From Paenirhodobacter ferrireducens (GTDB taxonomy: Bacteria; Pseudomonadota; Alphaproteobacteria; Rhodobacterales; Rhodobacteraceae), in NCBI RefSeq assembly GCF_004022265.1, contig NZ_SAVB01000025.1:1-64000 (forward strand): DNA of 64,000 nt, written 5' to 3'. The translations under genes and the position numbers were made by a program. The stretch's first letter is position 1. Each line of letters starts with the position of its first letter. Under the pieces are notes generated by a model, which was not told the origin of the DNA, ran no database searches, and worked only from the letters and a program-made list of their open reading frames with translations. Positions 41,225 through 51,267 of the stretch are shown here, in pieces.

Positions 41225-43481
41225 GGGTCCCACTGTCCTTGATGGCGCGCTGGCCCGCCCGGGCCCGCGGCAGTCTGATTTCGGCGAGCGCGCCGCGATG
41301 CGCGCCCTCGGCAAAGGCCGGTGCATCGGTCAGCACCAGCGTACCGCCATGTTCCTCGATGATCTTCTTCACGATCGGCAGGCCGAGCCCGGTGCCCTTC
41401 GCCCGCGTCGTCACATAGGGCTCGAACAGCCGCGAGCGGTCGGGCGGCAGGCCGATGCCATTGTCCATGATGCGGATGGTGACGGCGTCGGGCGCGGCCT
41501 CCATCGCGACCCGTACCTCGGGCACCCAGCCCGCAGGCGCGCCCTTCTCGGCAAGGCTCTCGATCGCCTCGCCGGCGTTCTTGATGAGGTTGGTCACCGC
41601 CTGCGAGATCATCGTCGCGTCGAGTTCCACCACCACCGGATCGGCCGGCAGGTCGGAGACCAGCTTCGCCCCGTGCAGCGCGCCCTCCTGCAACAGCACC
41701 GCGTCGCGCATCAGCCGCGCGAGGTCGTGATCGCGCCGGTCGGGTTCGGGCATCCGGGCAAAGCGCGAAAACTCGTCGACGATGCGGCGCAGGTCATTCG
41801 TCTGCCGCACGATCACCCCGGTGAGCTGTTCGAGCGTCTCCAGATCCTCGCCCGAGACAAGGCGCGAATATTTGCGCTTGATCCGCTCGGCCGAGAGCTG
41901 GATCGGGGTGAGCGGGTTCTTGATCTCGTGCGCGATGCGGCGTGCGACATCGCCCCAGGCGGCCATGCGCTGCGCCGAGACCAGCTCGGTCACATCGTCG
42001 AAAGCCACCACATAGCCCTCGCGCTGGCCGTCTTCGCCGCTGCGCACCGCCATCCGCACCAGCAGGCTTTCCAGCCGCCCGCCGCGCGAGATCCGTACCT
42101 CTTCTTGCACGACAGGATGAAAACCATCCTGCAAACGATGGAAAAGGCTTGAAAATTCAGGAACAGCCTCGGAAAGGGAAAGGTCGTGATCCTGGCCCGG
42201 GGCAAGCTCCAGCAAACGCATTGCCGAGCGGTTGAGGAAATCGAGCCGGCCCTCGGCATCGAGGCCGATCACCCCCGAGGTGACCGAACTCAGCACCGAA
42301 TCGAACAGCCGCCGGCGCTCTTCGGTCTTGCGGTGCGAGGCGATCAGCGCCTCGCGCTGGCCTTTCAGCTCGCGCGTCATCCGGTTGAACACGATGCCGA
42401 GCGTGGCGATCTCGTCATCGCCCTCATCCTCGATCACGCGGGCATCGAGATCGCCTGCGCCGACCCGCTCGGCGGCCGAGGCGAGCCGCCCGATCGGGCG
42501 CGACAGGCGCTCGGCGAACCACAGCCCGACCCAGACCGCGGCGAGGATCAGGATCAGCGCAAAGCCGATGTAGACGAGGCCGAACTCGAACAGCACCCGG
42601 CCGCGTGTGGTCTCAAGCTGCTGATAGAGGTGCACGGTCTCGCGCGTGCTGTCGAGAAGCGACAGGATCTGGCCGTCGACGGTGCGCGAGACATAGAGAT
42701 AGCGATCGACGAAGGCATCGAGGCGAACGAGCGCACGCAGCTCGGAATTCGGCCAGTCCTCGATCAGGACGGTGCCGCCCTTCTGCGCCTCGACGATCTT
42801 CTCGGGCGCGGGCTTCTCGAAATCGAAGAGATAGCTGCGCTCGCCGCGGGCGATGATCTCGCCGGTGCCGTCGATCACATAGGCTTCCTTCAGCCCACGC
42901 TGGATGCCCGCCTGTCCGGCAACCAGCAGCTCGCGCAGGTCGCCGTCCGACATGAAAGTCGCGGCCTGCCGGCGCAGGTTCAGAAAGCCCGCGAGCGCCT
43001 CGGCATCGGACACGATGTCGCGCTTGTGCTCGTCCTGATAGGCCTCAGCCGCGGCGAGCGAGGTGCCGACAACCGAGCGCACCCGGTCGGAAAACCAGCC
43101 CTCGAGGCCGATGTTCACGGTGAGCCCGGCAAACAGCGCGACGAGGATCGTCGGCACCAGCGCGATGCCGGCGAAGACGCCGGTGAGCCGCAGCGTCAGC
43201 CGCGAGCCCGAGGCACGGGCGCGCCGCGCCGCGATCATCTGCGTCAGGCGCATCACGATCAGTCCGGCGAGCAGCAGGAAATAGACGAAATCGGCAAGCA
43301 GCGTCAGCCGCAGCGCATTCGAATCGGCGCCCTGCCCCATCGGCCCGAGCACGAAGGAGGTGCCAAGTGCGAGCACCGGGCCCAACACCGTGAGCCCGAG
43401 CGCAAAGCCGTTCTGCACCCGGCGCTGGCGACGCAAACGAACAAGCCTGCCCCACGCGCTGCGATCGACCGTGCCGTGCAA
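41217..43481 (-). CDS. ntrY: NtrY membrane sensor histidine kinase, 754 aa
   Basis: A TTG at 43481 (GGGAGAGG upstream) gives 754 residues, the usual size; a GTG at 43535 is an alternative and no suitable ATG exists after the ntrC stop. Several N-terminal membrane helices, a periplasmic segment, a HAMP-like region (RLSRPIGRLASAAERVGAGDL), a PAS domain, then HisKA (AWGDVARRIAHEIKNPLTPIQLSAERIKRK) and HATPase domains (NLIKNAGEAIE, DNGIGLP, GTGLGLPIVKKI). Pairs with NtrX. Confidence 0.94.
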   Translation of the reverse strand: MHGTVDRSAWGRLVRLRRQRRVQNGFALGLTVLGPVLALGTSFVLGPMGQGADSNALRLTLLADFVYFLLLAGLIVMRLTQMIAARRARASGSRLTLRLTGVFAGIALVPTILVALFAGLTVNIGLEGWFSDRVRSVVGTSLAAAEAYQDEHKRDIVSDAEALAGFLNLRRQAATFMSDGDLRELLVAGQAGIQRGLKEAYVIDGTGEIIARGERSYLFDFEKPAPEKIVEAQKGGTVLIEDWPNSELRALVRLDAFVDRYLYVSRTVDGQILSLLDSTRETVHLYQQLETTRGRVLFEFGLVYIGFALILILAAVWVGLWFAERLSRPIGRLASAAERVGAGDLDARVIEDEGDDEIATLGIVFNRMTRELKGQREALIASHRKTEERRRLFDSVLSSVTSGVIGLDAEGRLDFLNRSAMRLLELAPGQDHDLSLSEAVPEFSSLFHRLQDGFHPVVQEEVRISRGGRLESLLVRMAVRSGEDGQREGYVVAFDDVTELVSAQRMAAWGDVARRIAHEIKNPLTPIQLSAERIKRKYSRLVSGEDLETLEQLTGVIVRQTNDLRRIVDEFSRFARMPEPDRRDHDLARLMRDAVLLQEGALHGAKLVSDLPADPVVVELDATMISQAVTNLIKNAGEAIESLAEKGAPAGWVPEVRVAMEAAPDAVTIRIMDNGIGLPPDRSRLFEPYVTTRAKGTGLGLPIVKKIIEEHGGTLVLTDAPAFAEGAHRGALAEIRLPRARAGQRAIKDSGTHE

Positions 43482-43552
43482 AATGCCTCTCCCGCTCTCC
43501 GGGGCCGGGCGAATCCGCCGAGGCGAAATTGCCACAATCCCCTGTTGCGGGT

Positions 43553-44926
43553 TTACATCAGTTTCCGGCGCCGTGTCACCTGAATATCCAGATCGGTGAT
43601 CTTCTTGCGCAAGGTATTGCGGTTGATACCAAGCAGGTCGGCACATCTCGCCTGATTGCCGCCGGTGGCGTCGAGCGCGATCTCGATCAGCGGCGCCTCC
43701 ATCTCGCGCAGGATCCGGTCATAGAGTCCGGGCGCAGGCAGGTTGCCGCCGTGCAGGTCGAAATAGCGCCGCAGGTGGCGCGCGATCGAGGCGGAAAGCT
43801 TCTCGCCCTCGCCGCCCGAGCGCAGCGGCTCGATCGCCGGCTGGTTGCCGAGCACGAATTCCACCTCGGTCCGGGTGATTTCCTCTTCGGACGAGGTCAC
43901 CACCAGCCGGCGGACGGTGTTCTCAAGCTGGCGCACGTTGCCCGGCCAGGCATAGGCGCGCACCAGCGCCAGCGCCTCGGCCGAGAAGCGGCGGGCGCCA
44001 AGCCCGTCGCGCTCGGCCCGGGTCAGGAAGTGGTCGGCGAGCAGCGGGATATCCTCGACGCGCTCGCGCAGCGCGGGCACTGCGATGGTGACACCACCGA
44101 GGCGGTAGAACAGGTCCTGGCGGAACTTGCCCGCCTCCATCAGCGCCGACAGGTCGACCTGGGTCGTTGCCATGATCCGCGGTGCGGGATCGGGCAAGGC
44201 GTCGAGCATGCGCACGATGCGGCCCTGGGTCTCGTCGTCGTAATCGCCGACCTCGTCGAAGACGAGCGAGCCGCCCTTGGCCTTCGCCAGCAGCGTCGAG
44301 GGGCCGTCGGCGCCCTGCAGGTCGGCTGCCTGCGCCACCACGAAGGGCAGCGTGCGACGATCCGAAAAGTCGTGGATCGCGCGGGCGATCAGCGACTTGC
44401 CGGTGCCAGATTCGCCGAGGATCAGCACCGGCAGATCGGCGTTCATCACCCGCGCCACAAGGCGGTAGAGCGCCTGCATCGCCGCGGTGCGGCCCACCAG
44501 CGGCAGGTCGGTGCCGCCCTCGGTGCGCGGCTCGATCGTTTTCTGCACGACCTGTGCCTTGCGCTTTTGCTCGAGCGCGCGGGCGGCGCGCTTCATCAGA
44601 TCGGGCAGATCGAAGGGCTTCGGCAGATAATCGTAGGCATCCGCCTCCGCGGCCTGGATCGCGGTCATGATCGTGTTCTGCGCCGAAATCACGATCACCG
44701 GCAGGCCGGGGCGTTCCTGCGCGATGCGCGGCAGGGCCTCGAGCCCGTTGCCGTCGGGCATGACGACATCGGAGATCACGAGATCGCCCTTGCCCTCCTC
44801 GACCCATCGCATCAGCGTCATCAGCGAGGCAGTCGCATGAACCTTGCACCCGGCCCGGGTCAGGGCCTGGGTGAGCACGGTGCGGATCGTGCGGTCATCA
44901 TCGGCGACAAGTACGGTGCCGTCCAT
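43553..44926 (-). CDS. ntrC: NtrC nitrogen response regulator, GAFTGA-less, 457 aa
   Basis: The receiver has Asp53 ([14 protein letters not shown]). The AAA+ core has [18 protein letters not shown] and [14 protein letters not shown], and the C-terminal HTH reads [26 protein letters not shown]. The GAFTGA segment is absent (the region runs [17 protein letters not shown]), as in Rhodobacter capsulatus NtrC, which works with sigma-70. It follows ntrB by 3 bp and should control nitrogen genes under NtrB phosphorylation. Confidence 0.95.
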   Translation of the reverse strand: MDGTVLVADDDRTIRTVLTQALTRAGCKVHATASLMTLMRWVEEGKGDLVISDVVMPDGNGLEALPRIAQERPGLPVIVISAQNTIMTAIQAAEADAYDYLPKPFDLPDLMKRAARALEQKRKAQVVQKTIEPRTEGGTDLPLVGRTAAMQALYRLVARVMNADLPVLILGESGTGKSLIARAIHDFSDRRTLPFVVAQAADLQGADGPSTLLAKAKGGSLVFDEVGDYDDETQGRIVRMLDALPDPAPRIMATTQVDLSALMEAGKFRQDLFYRLGGVTIAVPALRERVEDIPLLADHFLTRAERDGLGARRFSAEALALVRAYAWPGNVRQLENTVRRLVVTSSEEEITRTEVEFVLGNQPAIEPLRSGGEGEKLSASIARHLRRYFDLHGGNLPAPGLYDRILREMEAPLIEIALDATGGNQARCADLLGINRNTLRKKITDLDIQVTRRRKLM

Positions 44927-44929
44927 CGG

Positions 44930-46000
44930 TCAGCTCTCCTTCGGGGCGACAGGCAGGGAAATCCGGAACACGGTCTTTCCCGGAACGGAATCGACGGAGA
45001 TCCAGCCGTCGTGTTCCGAGATGATCTTCGACACCAGCGCAAGGCCGAGCCCGGTGCCGTTCTCGCGGCCGGAGACGAAGGGTTCGAAGATCGACGAGGC
45101 GATGTCGGGCGGAATGCCCGGGCCGTCGTCGACGATCTCGATCTGCAGAGGCAGCGCCTGCCCCAGCCCGTCGGCGCGCCGCAGCCGCAGCGAATGTTCG
45201 TAGAAGGTGTGCAGCCGGATCGTTCCGGGCTGGCCCTTCGAGGCCTCCGATGCGTTCTTCAGCAGGTTCAGGAAAACCTGGGTGAGCTGATCGGCATCGC
45301 CCAGCGTCGGCGGCAGCGAGGGGTCGTAATCCTCGATGATCGTCATATGCGCGCCAAAGCCGACCAGCGCCGACTTTCGCGCCCGGTCGAGCACGTCATG
45401 GATGTTGACCGGCTTCTTCTCGGGCGGACGGACATTGCCGAACTGCTCGACCTGTTCGAGCAGCTTCACGATCCGCCGGGTCTCGTCGACGATCAGATCG
45501 GTCAGCTCCAGATCGTCGCCCGCAAGGCTCATGCTCAGCAGCTGCGCCGCCCCGGCGATGCCCGCAAGCGGGTTCTTGATCTCATGCGCCAGCATCTCGG
45601 CCATGCCGATCGCCGAACGCGCCGCCGATTTCACCATGCTCGCCCGGCCGAGCCGGTCGGCGAGCTCGCGCGGCGAGATCAGGAACAGGATCGTCGCCGC
45701 ATCCTCGCCCAGCGGGGCCGCCTGCAGGTTGCACTGCACCGGGGCCTTTTCGCCCGTCGTCACCTCGACGTCGTTGACGAAAAGTGCCGAGCGGTTCTTG
45801 CGGACGCGGGCGAAGATCTCCTCGAGCGGCGCCGAGATCGCCAGCCGCTCGAGCACCGACTGCCCCTTCAGCATCCGCGCCGAGATGTTGAGAAACAGCT
45901 CGGCCGCCGGGTTGACCTCGATCATCCGGTCGTCTTCGCCGATCAGAAGCGCCGGGATCGGCAGCGAGCTCCAGATGATGCCGGGTGCGGGAAGGGTCAT
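44930..46000 (-). CDS. ntrB: NtrB nitrogen sensor histidine kinase, 356 aa
   Basis: A soluble kinase: PAS domain (residues 1-110), HisKA with MAEMLAHEIKNPLAGIAGAAQLLSMSL (phospho-His) and HATPase with NLLKNASEASKG, DDGPGIP and GTGLGLALVSKI. It responds to PII protein and phosphorylates NtrC. The start overlaps the dusB stop (ATGA), giving the nifR3-ntrB-ntrC operon known from Rhodobacter. Confidence 0.96.
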   Translation of the reverse strand: MTLPAPGIIWSSLPIPALLIGEDDRMIEVNPAAELFLNISARMLKGQSVLERLAISAPLEEIFARVRKNRSALFVNDVEVTTGEKAPVQCNLQAAPLGEDAATILFLISPRELADRLGRASMVKSAARSAIGMAEMLAHEIKNPLAGIAGAAQLLSMSLAGDDLELTDLIVDETRRIVKLLEQVEQFGNVRPPEKKPVNIHDVLDRARKSALVGFGAHMTIIEDYDPSLPPTLGDADQLTQVFLNLLKNASEASKGQPGTIRLHTFYEHSLRLRRADGLGQALPLQIEIVDDGPGIPPDIASSIFEPFVSGRENGTGLGLALVSKIISEHDGWISVDSVPGKTVFRISLPVAPKES

Positions 46001-46971
46001 GCCGCCATCCTTTCGCCGAAAGCCGCGCCGATCAGCGCAAGCGTCGCCGCCGGGGTCTGCGAGACCATCATCTCGGCGCGCAGAGGTGCGCCTGCGGCCT
46101 CGGCATACCAGCCCAGATGCTTGCGTGCGAGCCGCAGACCGACCTCGATGCCGTAGAATGACAGGATTGCCTCGTAATGCTCGGCCACCAGCGCGGCGAG
46201 CGCGTCGCCCGTGGGAACCCGCGGCGCCGGCGTACCGAAGAGCGCCGCGCCGATCTCGGCCAGCGCCCAGGGCCTTCCCTGCGCGCCGCGCCCGACCATC
46301 ACCCCGGCTGCGCCGCTTTCCGCCAGCGCGCGGCGGGCCGAGGCCGCGTCGGTGATGTCGCCATTCGCGATCACCGGCACCGAGACCGCCTGCACCACCG
46401 GCCGGATCGCCGCCCAGTCGGCCGCGCCCTTGTAGAACTGCATCCGGGTGCGACCGTGGATGACGATCATCCGCACGCCTGCCGCCTCGGCGCGCCGGGC
46501 GATCTGAGCCGCGTTCAGGCAGTCGCTATCCCAGCCAAGCCGCATCTTCAGCGTCACCGGCACGTCGACCGCCCCCGTCACCGCCTCGATCAGGCCAAGC
46601 GCATGGTCCGGGTCGCGCATCAGCGCCGCGCCGGAATAGCCGCCCGTCACCTTCTTCGCCGGGCAGCCCATGTTGATGTCGATGATCTTCGCGCCCATGT
46701 CGGCCACGACCTTCGCCGCCTCGGCCATCGCGCCCGCCTCGCGCCCGGCAAGCTGCACCGAGGAGGCCATATCGAGGCCAAGCTCGCTGCGTGCCTTCGC
46801 CCGCACCGAGGGCTTGGCGGTCAACATCTCGCCCGAGGCCACCATTTCGGAGACCACAAGCCCCGCGCCGAAACGCGCCACGATCCGCCGGAACGGCAGA
46901 TCTGTGATACCGGCCATGGGTGCAAGCAGCACCGGGGGCTCCAGCCGGAAAGTGTCGAGCGTGAGGGTCAC
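45997..46971 (-). CDS. dusB: tRNA-dihydrouridine synthase DusB (NifR3), 324 aa
   Basis: The FMN-dependent Dus fold has PPVLLAPMAGITDLPFRRI, INMGCPAKKVTGGYSGAALMRDP and IVIHGRTRMQFYKGAADW. The catalytic Cys is in NMGCP. A GTG at 46971 places the APMAG motif at the usual distance from the start; an ATG at 47025 would add 18 residues. DusB reduces uridines in the D-loop. Known in Rhodobacter as nifR3, first gene of the ntrBC operon. Confidence 0.93.
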   Translation of the reverse strand: MTLTLDTFRLEPPVLLAPMAGITDLPFRRIVARFGAGLVVSEMVASGEMLTAKPSVRAKARSELGLDMASSVQLAGREAGAMAEAAKVVADMGAKIIDINMGCPAKKVTGGYSGAALMRDPDHALGLIEAVTGAVDVPVTLKMRLGWDSDCLNAAQIARRAEAAGVRMIVIHGRTRMQFYKGAADWAAIRPVVQAVSVPVIANGDITDAASARRALAESGAAGVMVGRGAQGRPWALAEIGAALFGTPAPRVPTGDALAALVAEHYEAILSFYGIEVGLRLARKHLGWYAEAAGAPLRAEMMVSQTPAATLALIGAAFGERMAA

Positions 46972-47199
46972 TTGGCATTCCAGATTGTTGCTGCACCTGA
47001 GGTAGCGGCTGAGATCGGGAATCACAATTGAAACGCGCCAGTTTCGGCGAGAAAAATCAGCACTTGCCTAAAATTTACGCGATACACCGGGCAATCTGGC
47101 CCGAGGTTACCGCTCACAACCGGAATCACCCGGTTTTGCCCCCGATTGCACCGGGCGCGGGCTTGGCCTAAGCCTTTCGCCGGAACCGGAGGAGATCGG

Positions 47200-48339
47200 A
47201 TGACGGTTGCGGTGATCATCGTGGCGGCGGGGCGTGGCAGCCGCGCGGGCGGGGGCGAGCCGAAACAGTGGCGCGACCTGGCGGGCGTGCCGGTGCTGGC
47301 GCGCACCGTTGCGGCCTTCCGCGGCCTCGGCCGCATCACCGTGGTGCTGCACCCAGACGACATGGCGCGCGGCGTCGCGCTCTTCGGCGGCACGGTGACG
47401 CTGGTCGCGGGCGGGGCGACACGCGACGCCTCGGTGCGGGCAGCGCTTGAAAGTCTCACGGGCAGCGGCGTCGAGAAGGTGCTGATCCACGACGGCGCGC
47501 GCCCGCTGGTGCCGCGTTCGGTGATCGCGGGGGTGCTCGACGCGCTCGACACCGCGCCCGCCGCCGCGCCGGCGCTTGCCGTCACCGATGCGCTCTGGCG
47601 CGGCACCGACGGCCATGTCAGCGGCACCGAGAGCCGCGAGGGCCTCTTTCGCGCGCAGACGCCGCAGGGCTTCCGCTTCGCGCAGATCCTGGCCGCGCAT
47701 CGCGCCCATCCGGGCGGCGCCGCCGATGACGTCGAGGTTGCCCGCGCCGCCGGGCTGACGGTGGACATCACCCCCGGCTCGGAAGACAATCTGAAGATCA
47801 CCTTCGCCGAGGACTTCGCCCGCGCGCGCGCGATCCTCGCCGCACGAAAGGACAGAGGCATGGATGTGAGAACGGGCAACGGCTATGACGTGCACGCCTT
47901 TTGCGAAGGCGACGGCGTCATCCTGTGCGGGGTGAAAGTGCCGCACACGAAGGCGCTTCTGGGTCATTCGGATGCCGATGTCGGCATGCACGCGCTGACC
48001 GACGCGATCTATGGCGCGCTGGCCGAGGGCGACATCGGCCGCCACTTCCCGCCCTCCGATCCGCAGTGGAAGGGCGCGGCGAGCGAGATCTTCCTTGCCC
48101 ATGCCGCGAAGCTCGCCACCGACAAGGGCTATCGCATCTCGAACGTCGATGTGACGATCGTGTGCGAGCGGCCGAAGGTCGGCCCGCATGCGGCGGCGAT
48201 GATGGCCGAACTGGCCCGCATCCTCGGGATCTCGCCGAACCGGGTCTCGGTCAAGGCGACCACCTCGGAACGGCTCGGCTTCACCGGCCGCGAGGAAGGC
48301 ATCGCCGCCCTCGCCACCGCCACCCTGATCGGAGACTGA
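47200..48339 (+). CDS. ispDF: Bifunctional IspD/IspF isoprenoid enzyme, 379 aa
   Basis: The ATG at 47200 follows GGAGG. Residues 1-220 are the IspD cytidylyltransferase ([35 protein letters not shown]); residues from about 223 are the IspF cyclodiphosphate synthase ([48 protein letters not shown]). The fusion joins two nonconsecutive MEP-pathway steps. First gene of ispDF-pgpA-pncC. Confidence 0.97.
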   Translation: MTVAVIIVAAGRGSRAGGGEPKQWRDLAGVPVLARTVAAFRGLGRITVVLHPDDMARGVALFGGTVTLVAGGATRDASVRAALESLTGSGVEKVLIHDGARPLVPRSVIAGVLDALDTAPAAAPALAVTDALWRGTDGHVSGTESREGLFRAQTPQGFRFAQILAAHRAHPGGAADDVEVARAAGLTVDITPGSEDNLKITFAEDFARARAILAARKDRGMDVRTGNGYDVHAFCEGDGVILCGVKVPHTKALLGHSDADVGMHALTDAIYGALAEGDIGRHFPPSDPQWKGAASEIFLAHAAKLATDKGYRISNVDVTIVCERPKVGPHAAAMMAELARILGISPNRVSVKATTSERLGFTGREEGIAALATATLIGD

Positions 48340-48341
48340 CC

Positions 48342-48824
48342 ATGACGCTGCGTGCGATCACCACTTTCGGTTTCGTGGGCCTGCTGCGCCCGGCCCCGGG
48401 CACCTGGGGCTCGCTCGTCGCGGTGGCCCTTGGCTGGGCGATCGAGCATTGGCTCGGTTTCATCCCGCTGGTGATTGCCACCGTCGCGGTCACGCTCCTC
48501 GGCTTCTGGGCGGTCAATGCTGCGCTGAAACCGGGCGAGGACCCGTCAGAGGTGGTGATCGACGAGGTCGCCGGGCAATGGCTGGCGCTCCTCTTCCCCG
48601 CCATGGGGTTCTGGCTGCGCGATGTGCCGATGGTCTGGCCGGGCCCGGTCGCGGCCTTCCTGCTGTTCCGCCTCTTCGACATCTGGAAACCCGGCCCCGT
48701 CGGCACCGCCGACCGCCGCAACGACCCGGCCGGCGTGATGCTGGACGACCTGATCGCGGGCGTCTTCGCGGGCATCATCACGGTGATCCTGGCGGGGCTC
48801 TATCACGGGGTGATGATGCGATGA
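48342..48824 (+). CDS. pgpA: Phosphatidylglycerophosphatase A, 160 aa
   Basis: The PgpA signature is present: [15 protein letters not shown] at the start, [12 protein letters not shown] in the middle and [12 protein letters not shown] plus [12 protein letters not shown] later, with membrane helices between. It dephosphorylates PGP to phosphatidylglycerol. It starts 2 bp after ispDF and overlaps pncC (ATGA). Confidence 0.94.
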   Translation: MTLRAITTFGFVGLLRPAPGTWGSLVAVALGWAIEHWLGFIPLVIATVAVTLLGFWAVNAALKPGEDPSEVVIDEVAGQWLALLFPAMGFWLRDVPMVWPGPVAAFLLFRLFDIWKPGPVGTADRRNDPAGVMLDDLIAGVFAGIITVILAGLYHGVMMR

Positions 48825-49288
48825 CACCGGCCGAGATCCTTGCCGCGGCCCGCGCGAAGGGGCTGCGCATCGCCACGGCGGAAAGCTGCACCGGCGGCAT
48901 GGTCGCCGCGGCGCTGACCGACATCCCGGGCAGCTCCGACGTGTTCGAGCGCGGCTTCGTCACCTATTCGAACCTTGCGAAACAGGAGATGATCGCGGTG
49001 CGGGCGGAGACGCTTGCCGCCCATGGCGCGGTGTCCGAGGAGGTTGCGCGCGAGATGGCCGAGGGGGCGCTTGCCCATTCCGACACCCATCTTGCGGTCT
49101 CCATCACCGGCATCGCCGGCCCCGGCGGATCGGAATTCAAGCCCGAGGGGCGGGTCTGCTTCGGCCTTGCCGCCACGGGGGGCGCGACCGTCACCGAAAC
49201 CGTCGAGTTCGGCGCCCTTGGCCGCGACCGCGTGCGCCTTGCCGCGCGCGATCATGCGCTCGCACTGCTGGCGCGGGCGCTGGCCTAG
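48821..49288 (+). CDS. pncC: CinA C-terminal-domain (NMN amidase-type) protein, 155 aa
   Basis: The stand-alone CinA C-domain has [35 protein letters not shown] and [25 protein letters not shown]. Stand-alone forms (PncC) deamidate nicotinamide mononucleotide in NAD recycling. It overlaps pgpA at the start and shares a CTAG stop region with convergent ratA. Confidence 0.9.
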   Translation: MTPAEILAAARAKGLRIATAESCTGGMVAAALTDIPGSSDVFERGFVTYSNLAKQEMIAVRAETLAAHGAVSEEVAREMAEGALAHSDTHLAVSITGIAGPGGSEFKPEGRVCFGLAATGGATVTETVEFGALGRDRVRLAARDHALALLARALA

Positions 49289-49746
49289 GCAACCGGCCCG
49301 TAGAGCGCCACGGCGCGATCCTCGAACGCCTTGACGATCCGGCGCATCGCCTGATCGAAGACGACGCCGATCACGCCTTGCAAAATCGCGTTCTTGAACT
49401 CGAAATCGACGAAGAAATCGACATTGCAGCCGCCCTCGTCGCGGTCGGTGAACTGCCACCAGCTTTTCAGGTACTTGAACGGACCGTCGAGATATTCGGT
49501 ATCGACCCGGGAGCGCGCCGGAAACAGCGTCACGCGCGAGCCGAAGCGTTCGCGGAAGACCTTGAACGAGATCACCAGATCGGCCTCGAGCACCTCGGAG
49601 CCGGGCTCCTCGCCCGGGCGGCGCGCACGGATCCGCGCGGCCGAGTTCCAGGGCAGGAACTGCGGGTATTTCGCCACATCGGCGACGAGGTCATACATCT
49701 GCCGCGCCGAATAGGGCATGACGCGCTTTTCGGAATGTGTCGGCAT
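49285..49746 (-). CDS. ratA: RatA/COQ10-type START-like protein, 153 aa
   Basis: The start at 49746 ([33 protein letters not shown]) gives the polyketide cyclase/START fold of the RatA/Coq10 family, with [34 protein letters not shown] at the C-terminus. Family members bind ubiquinone and support respiration, or inhibit ribosome joining in E. coli; the alphaproteobacterial role is uncertain. The stop interlocks with that of pncC. Confidence 0.88.
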   Translation of the reverse strand: MPTHSEKRVMPYSARQMYDLVADVAKYPQFLPWNSAARIRARRPGEEPGSEVLEADLVISFKVFRERFGSRVTLFPARSRVDTEYLDGPFKYLKSWWQFTDRDEGGCNVDFFVDFEFKNAILQGVIGVVFDQAMRRIVKAFEDRAVALYGPVA

Positions 49747-49839
49747 CTGCTCCTGTCCGTGCGCCGTTCCCTTCGCCCCCTTGTTGCGATAAACCGGCGG
49801 GGAAATGCAAGGCCCCCCGGGCCGGTTCAGGAGAACAGG

Positions 49840-50406
49840 ATGACGCAGCGCACCGCCGATGGTCGCACCTACGAGATCGACCAGATGATTTCCGCCAAGC
49901 GCATCGCCGCGCGGGTCGAGGCGCTTGGCGCCGAAATCTCGGAAAGCTTCCGCGGCACCGACCGGCTCGTCGTGGTGGGGCTGCTGCGCGGGTCCTTCGT
50001 CTTCATCGCCGACCTGATCCGCGAAATCGACCTGCCCTGCGAGGTCGATTTCCTCGAGGCCTCGAGCTACGGCAACGACACCACCTCGACCCGCGAAGTG
50101 CGCATCCTGAAGGATCTGCGCGGCAGCATCGGCGGGCGCGACGTGCTGGTGGTCGAGGACATCGTCGACACCGGCCACACGATTTCCAAGGTGATGGACA
50201 TCCTGCGCGACCGCCACCCGCGGCGGATCGAATGCTGTGCGATGCTCGACAAGCCCTCGCGCCGCGAGGTCGACGTGCATGCGACCTGGACCGGCTTCGA
50301 GATCCCCGATGAATTCGTCGTGGGCTACGGGCTCGACTTCGCGCAGACGCACCGCAACCTGCCTTTCATCGGCACCGTGCGCTTCACCGGCGAGGCGGCG
50401 AAGTGA
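49840..50406 (+). CDS. hpt: Hypoxanthine phosphoribosyltransferase, 188 aa
   Basis: [17 protein letters not shown] and the PRPP-binding [21 protein letters not shown] identify a purine phosphoribosyltransferase of the Hpt type, with [18 protein letters not shown] at the start. It salvages hypoxanthine/guanine. AGGAGA lies upstream. The stop overlaps a GTG start of the next gene (GTGA). Confidence 0.94.
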   Translation: MTQRTADGRTYEIDQMISAKRIAARVEALGAEISESFRGTDRLVVVGLLRGSFVFIADLIREIDLPCEVDFLEASSYGNDTTSTREVRILKDLRGSIGGRDVLVVEDIVDTGHTISKVMDILRDRHPRRIECCAMLDKPSRREVDVHATWTGFEIPDEFVVGYGLDFAQTHRNLPFIGTVRFTGEAAK

Positions 50407-50582
50407 ACCCTCTGTGGTTCATCCGCATGGCGAAATGGGCGCGTCGGCCGCCCTCGATGACCCAGGTCAAGATCGCGGGCACCGTGCTCGCGATCGCCGT
50501 GGCCATCGTCATCGTCGACAAGCTGGGCTTCTGGCCGGACTGGGCGCGGCTCGACCGCGCCCCGCGCCCGCGCCTGCACTGA
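50403..50582 (+). CDS. Conserved-looking small membrane protein, 59 aa
   Basis: The GTG at 50403 overlaps the hpt stop (GTGA). The product starts [19 protein letters not shown], has one membrane helix ([20 protein letters not shown]) and a basic R/P tail. The coupling and protein-like sequence support it. Small proteins with this shape follow hpt in related genomes as far as I recall. The function is unknown. Its stop is 3 bp from convergent ccmG. Confidence 0.7.
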   Translation: MNPLWFIRMAKWARRPPSMTQVKIAGTVLAIAVAIVIVDKLGFWPDWARLDRAPRPRLH

Positions 50583-50585
50583 GGG

Positions 50586-51116
50586 TTACTCGCCCTCGCC
50601 CGCCAGCAGCGGTGCGATCTGCTCATCGAGCACCTTTTGCGTGATCGGCCCTGCATAGCGCATCAAGACCGTCCCCTCGCCGTCGATCACGAAGGTCTCG
50701 GGCACACCCGCGACGCCCCAGTCGAGGCCCATGGTGTTCTTCGGATCGGCCCCGATCCGCGCGAAGGGATCGCCAAGATCGGCGAGGAAGGACAGCGCCT
50801 GCGCCGGCTTGTCCTTCCAGTTCACGCCATAGATCTCGACCCCGTCCTCGGCCATCGCCTTCAGCGTCGGATGCTCGACCCGGCAGGGCGCGCACCACGA
50901 GGCCCAGAAGTTCACCAGCTTGATCTTGCCATCGCGGAGATCGGCATCGGTGAACATCTGCGCCTCGCCAAGCGGCACGGTCTCGACCGGCGGGGCGGCC
51001 TTGCCGATCAGCGCCGAGGGCAGCGCCGTCGGATCGGTGCGGTTCATCCCCCACAGGAACAGCCCCGCCAGCGCCGCAAAGGCGACCGGGGGCAGCAGCA
51101 CGAGCGGCTTAACCAT
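50586..51116 (-). CDS. ccmG: CcmG/DsbE (HelX) thioredoxin-like protein, 176 aa
   Basis: An N-terminal anchor (VLLPPVAFAALAGLFLWGM) precedes a thioredoxin fold with VNFWASWCAPCRVEHP (active-site CAPC) and the CcmG-type VPETFVIDGEG cis-Pro region. It keeps apocytochrome c cysteines reduced in the periplasm. Its start overlaps ccmD by 8 nt. Confidence 0.95.
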   Translation of the reverse strand: MVKPLVLLPPVAFAALAGLFLWGMNRTDPTALPSALIGKAAPPVETVPLGEAQMFTDADLRDGKIKLVNFWASWCAPCRVEHPTLKAMAEDGVEIYGVNWKDKPAQALSFLADLGDPFARIGADPKNTMGLDWGVAGVPETFVIDGEGTVLMRYAGPITQKVLDEQIAPLLAGEGE

Positions 51117-51267
51117 TCTTTCGCATCCGTTCTTCCTGGCGCGCGAGCGCCCGTTTCACTTTCGCGCCCTTCCACAGCGAGAGCGCGACCAGCCCCGCCA
51201 GAAGCGCCACGGTGGCGACATAGGAGCCGAGCACCGTGACCGCGTATTTCCCGAGTTCCGGCATCAT
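51109..51267 (-). CDS. ccmD: Haem exporter protein CcmD, 52 aa
   Basis: This 52-residue single-span protein (MMPELGKYAVTVLGSYV, helix VATVALLAGLVALSLW, then basic KGAKVKRALARQEER) has the CcmD shape. It is coupled at both ends (ATGA with ccmC, 8-nt overlap with ccmG). It helps release haem-loaded CcmE from CcmABC. Confidence 0.9.
   Translation of the reverse strand: MMPELGKYAVTVLGSYVATVALLAGLVALSLWKGAKVKRALARQEERMRKNG

Noticed and set aside
36518-41242. 1574-codon plus-strand frame opposite trkH, trkA and ntrX
   Set aside because: It covers three well-recognised minus-strand genes and has the low-complexity composition of an antisense shadow.
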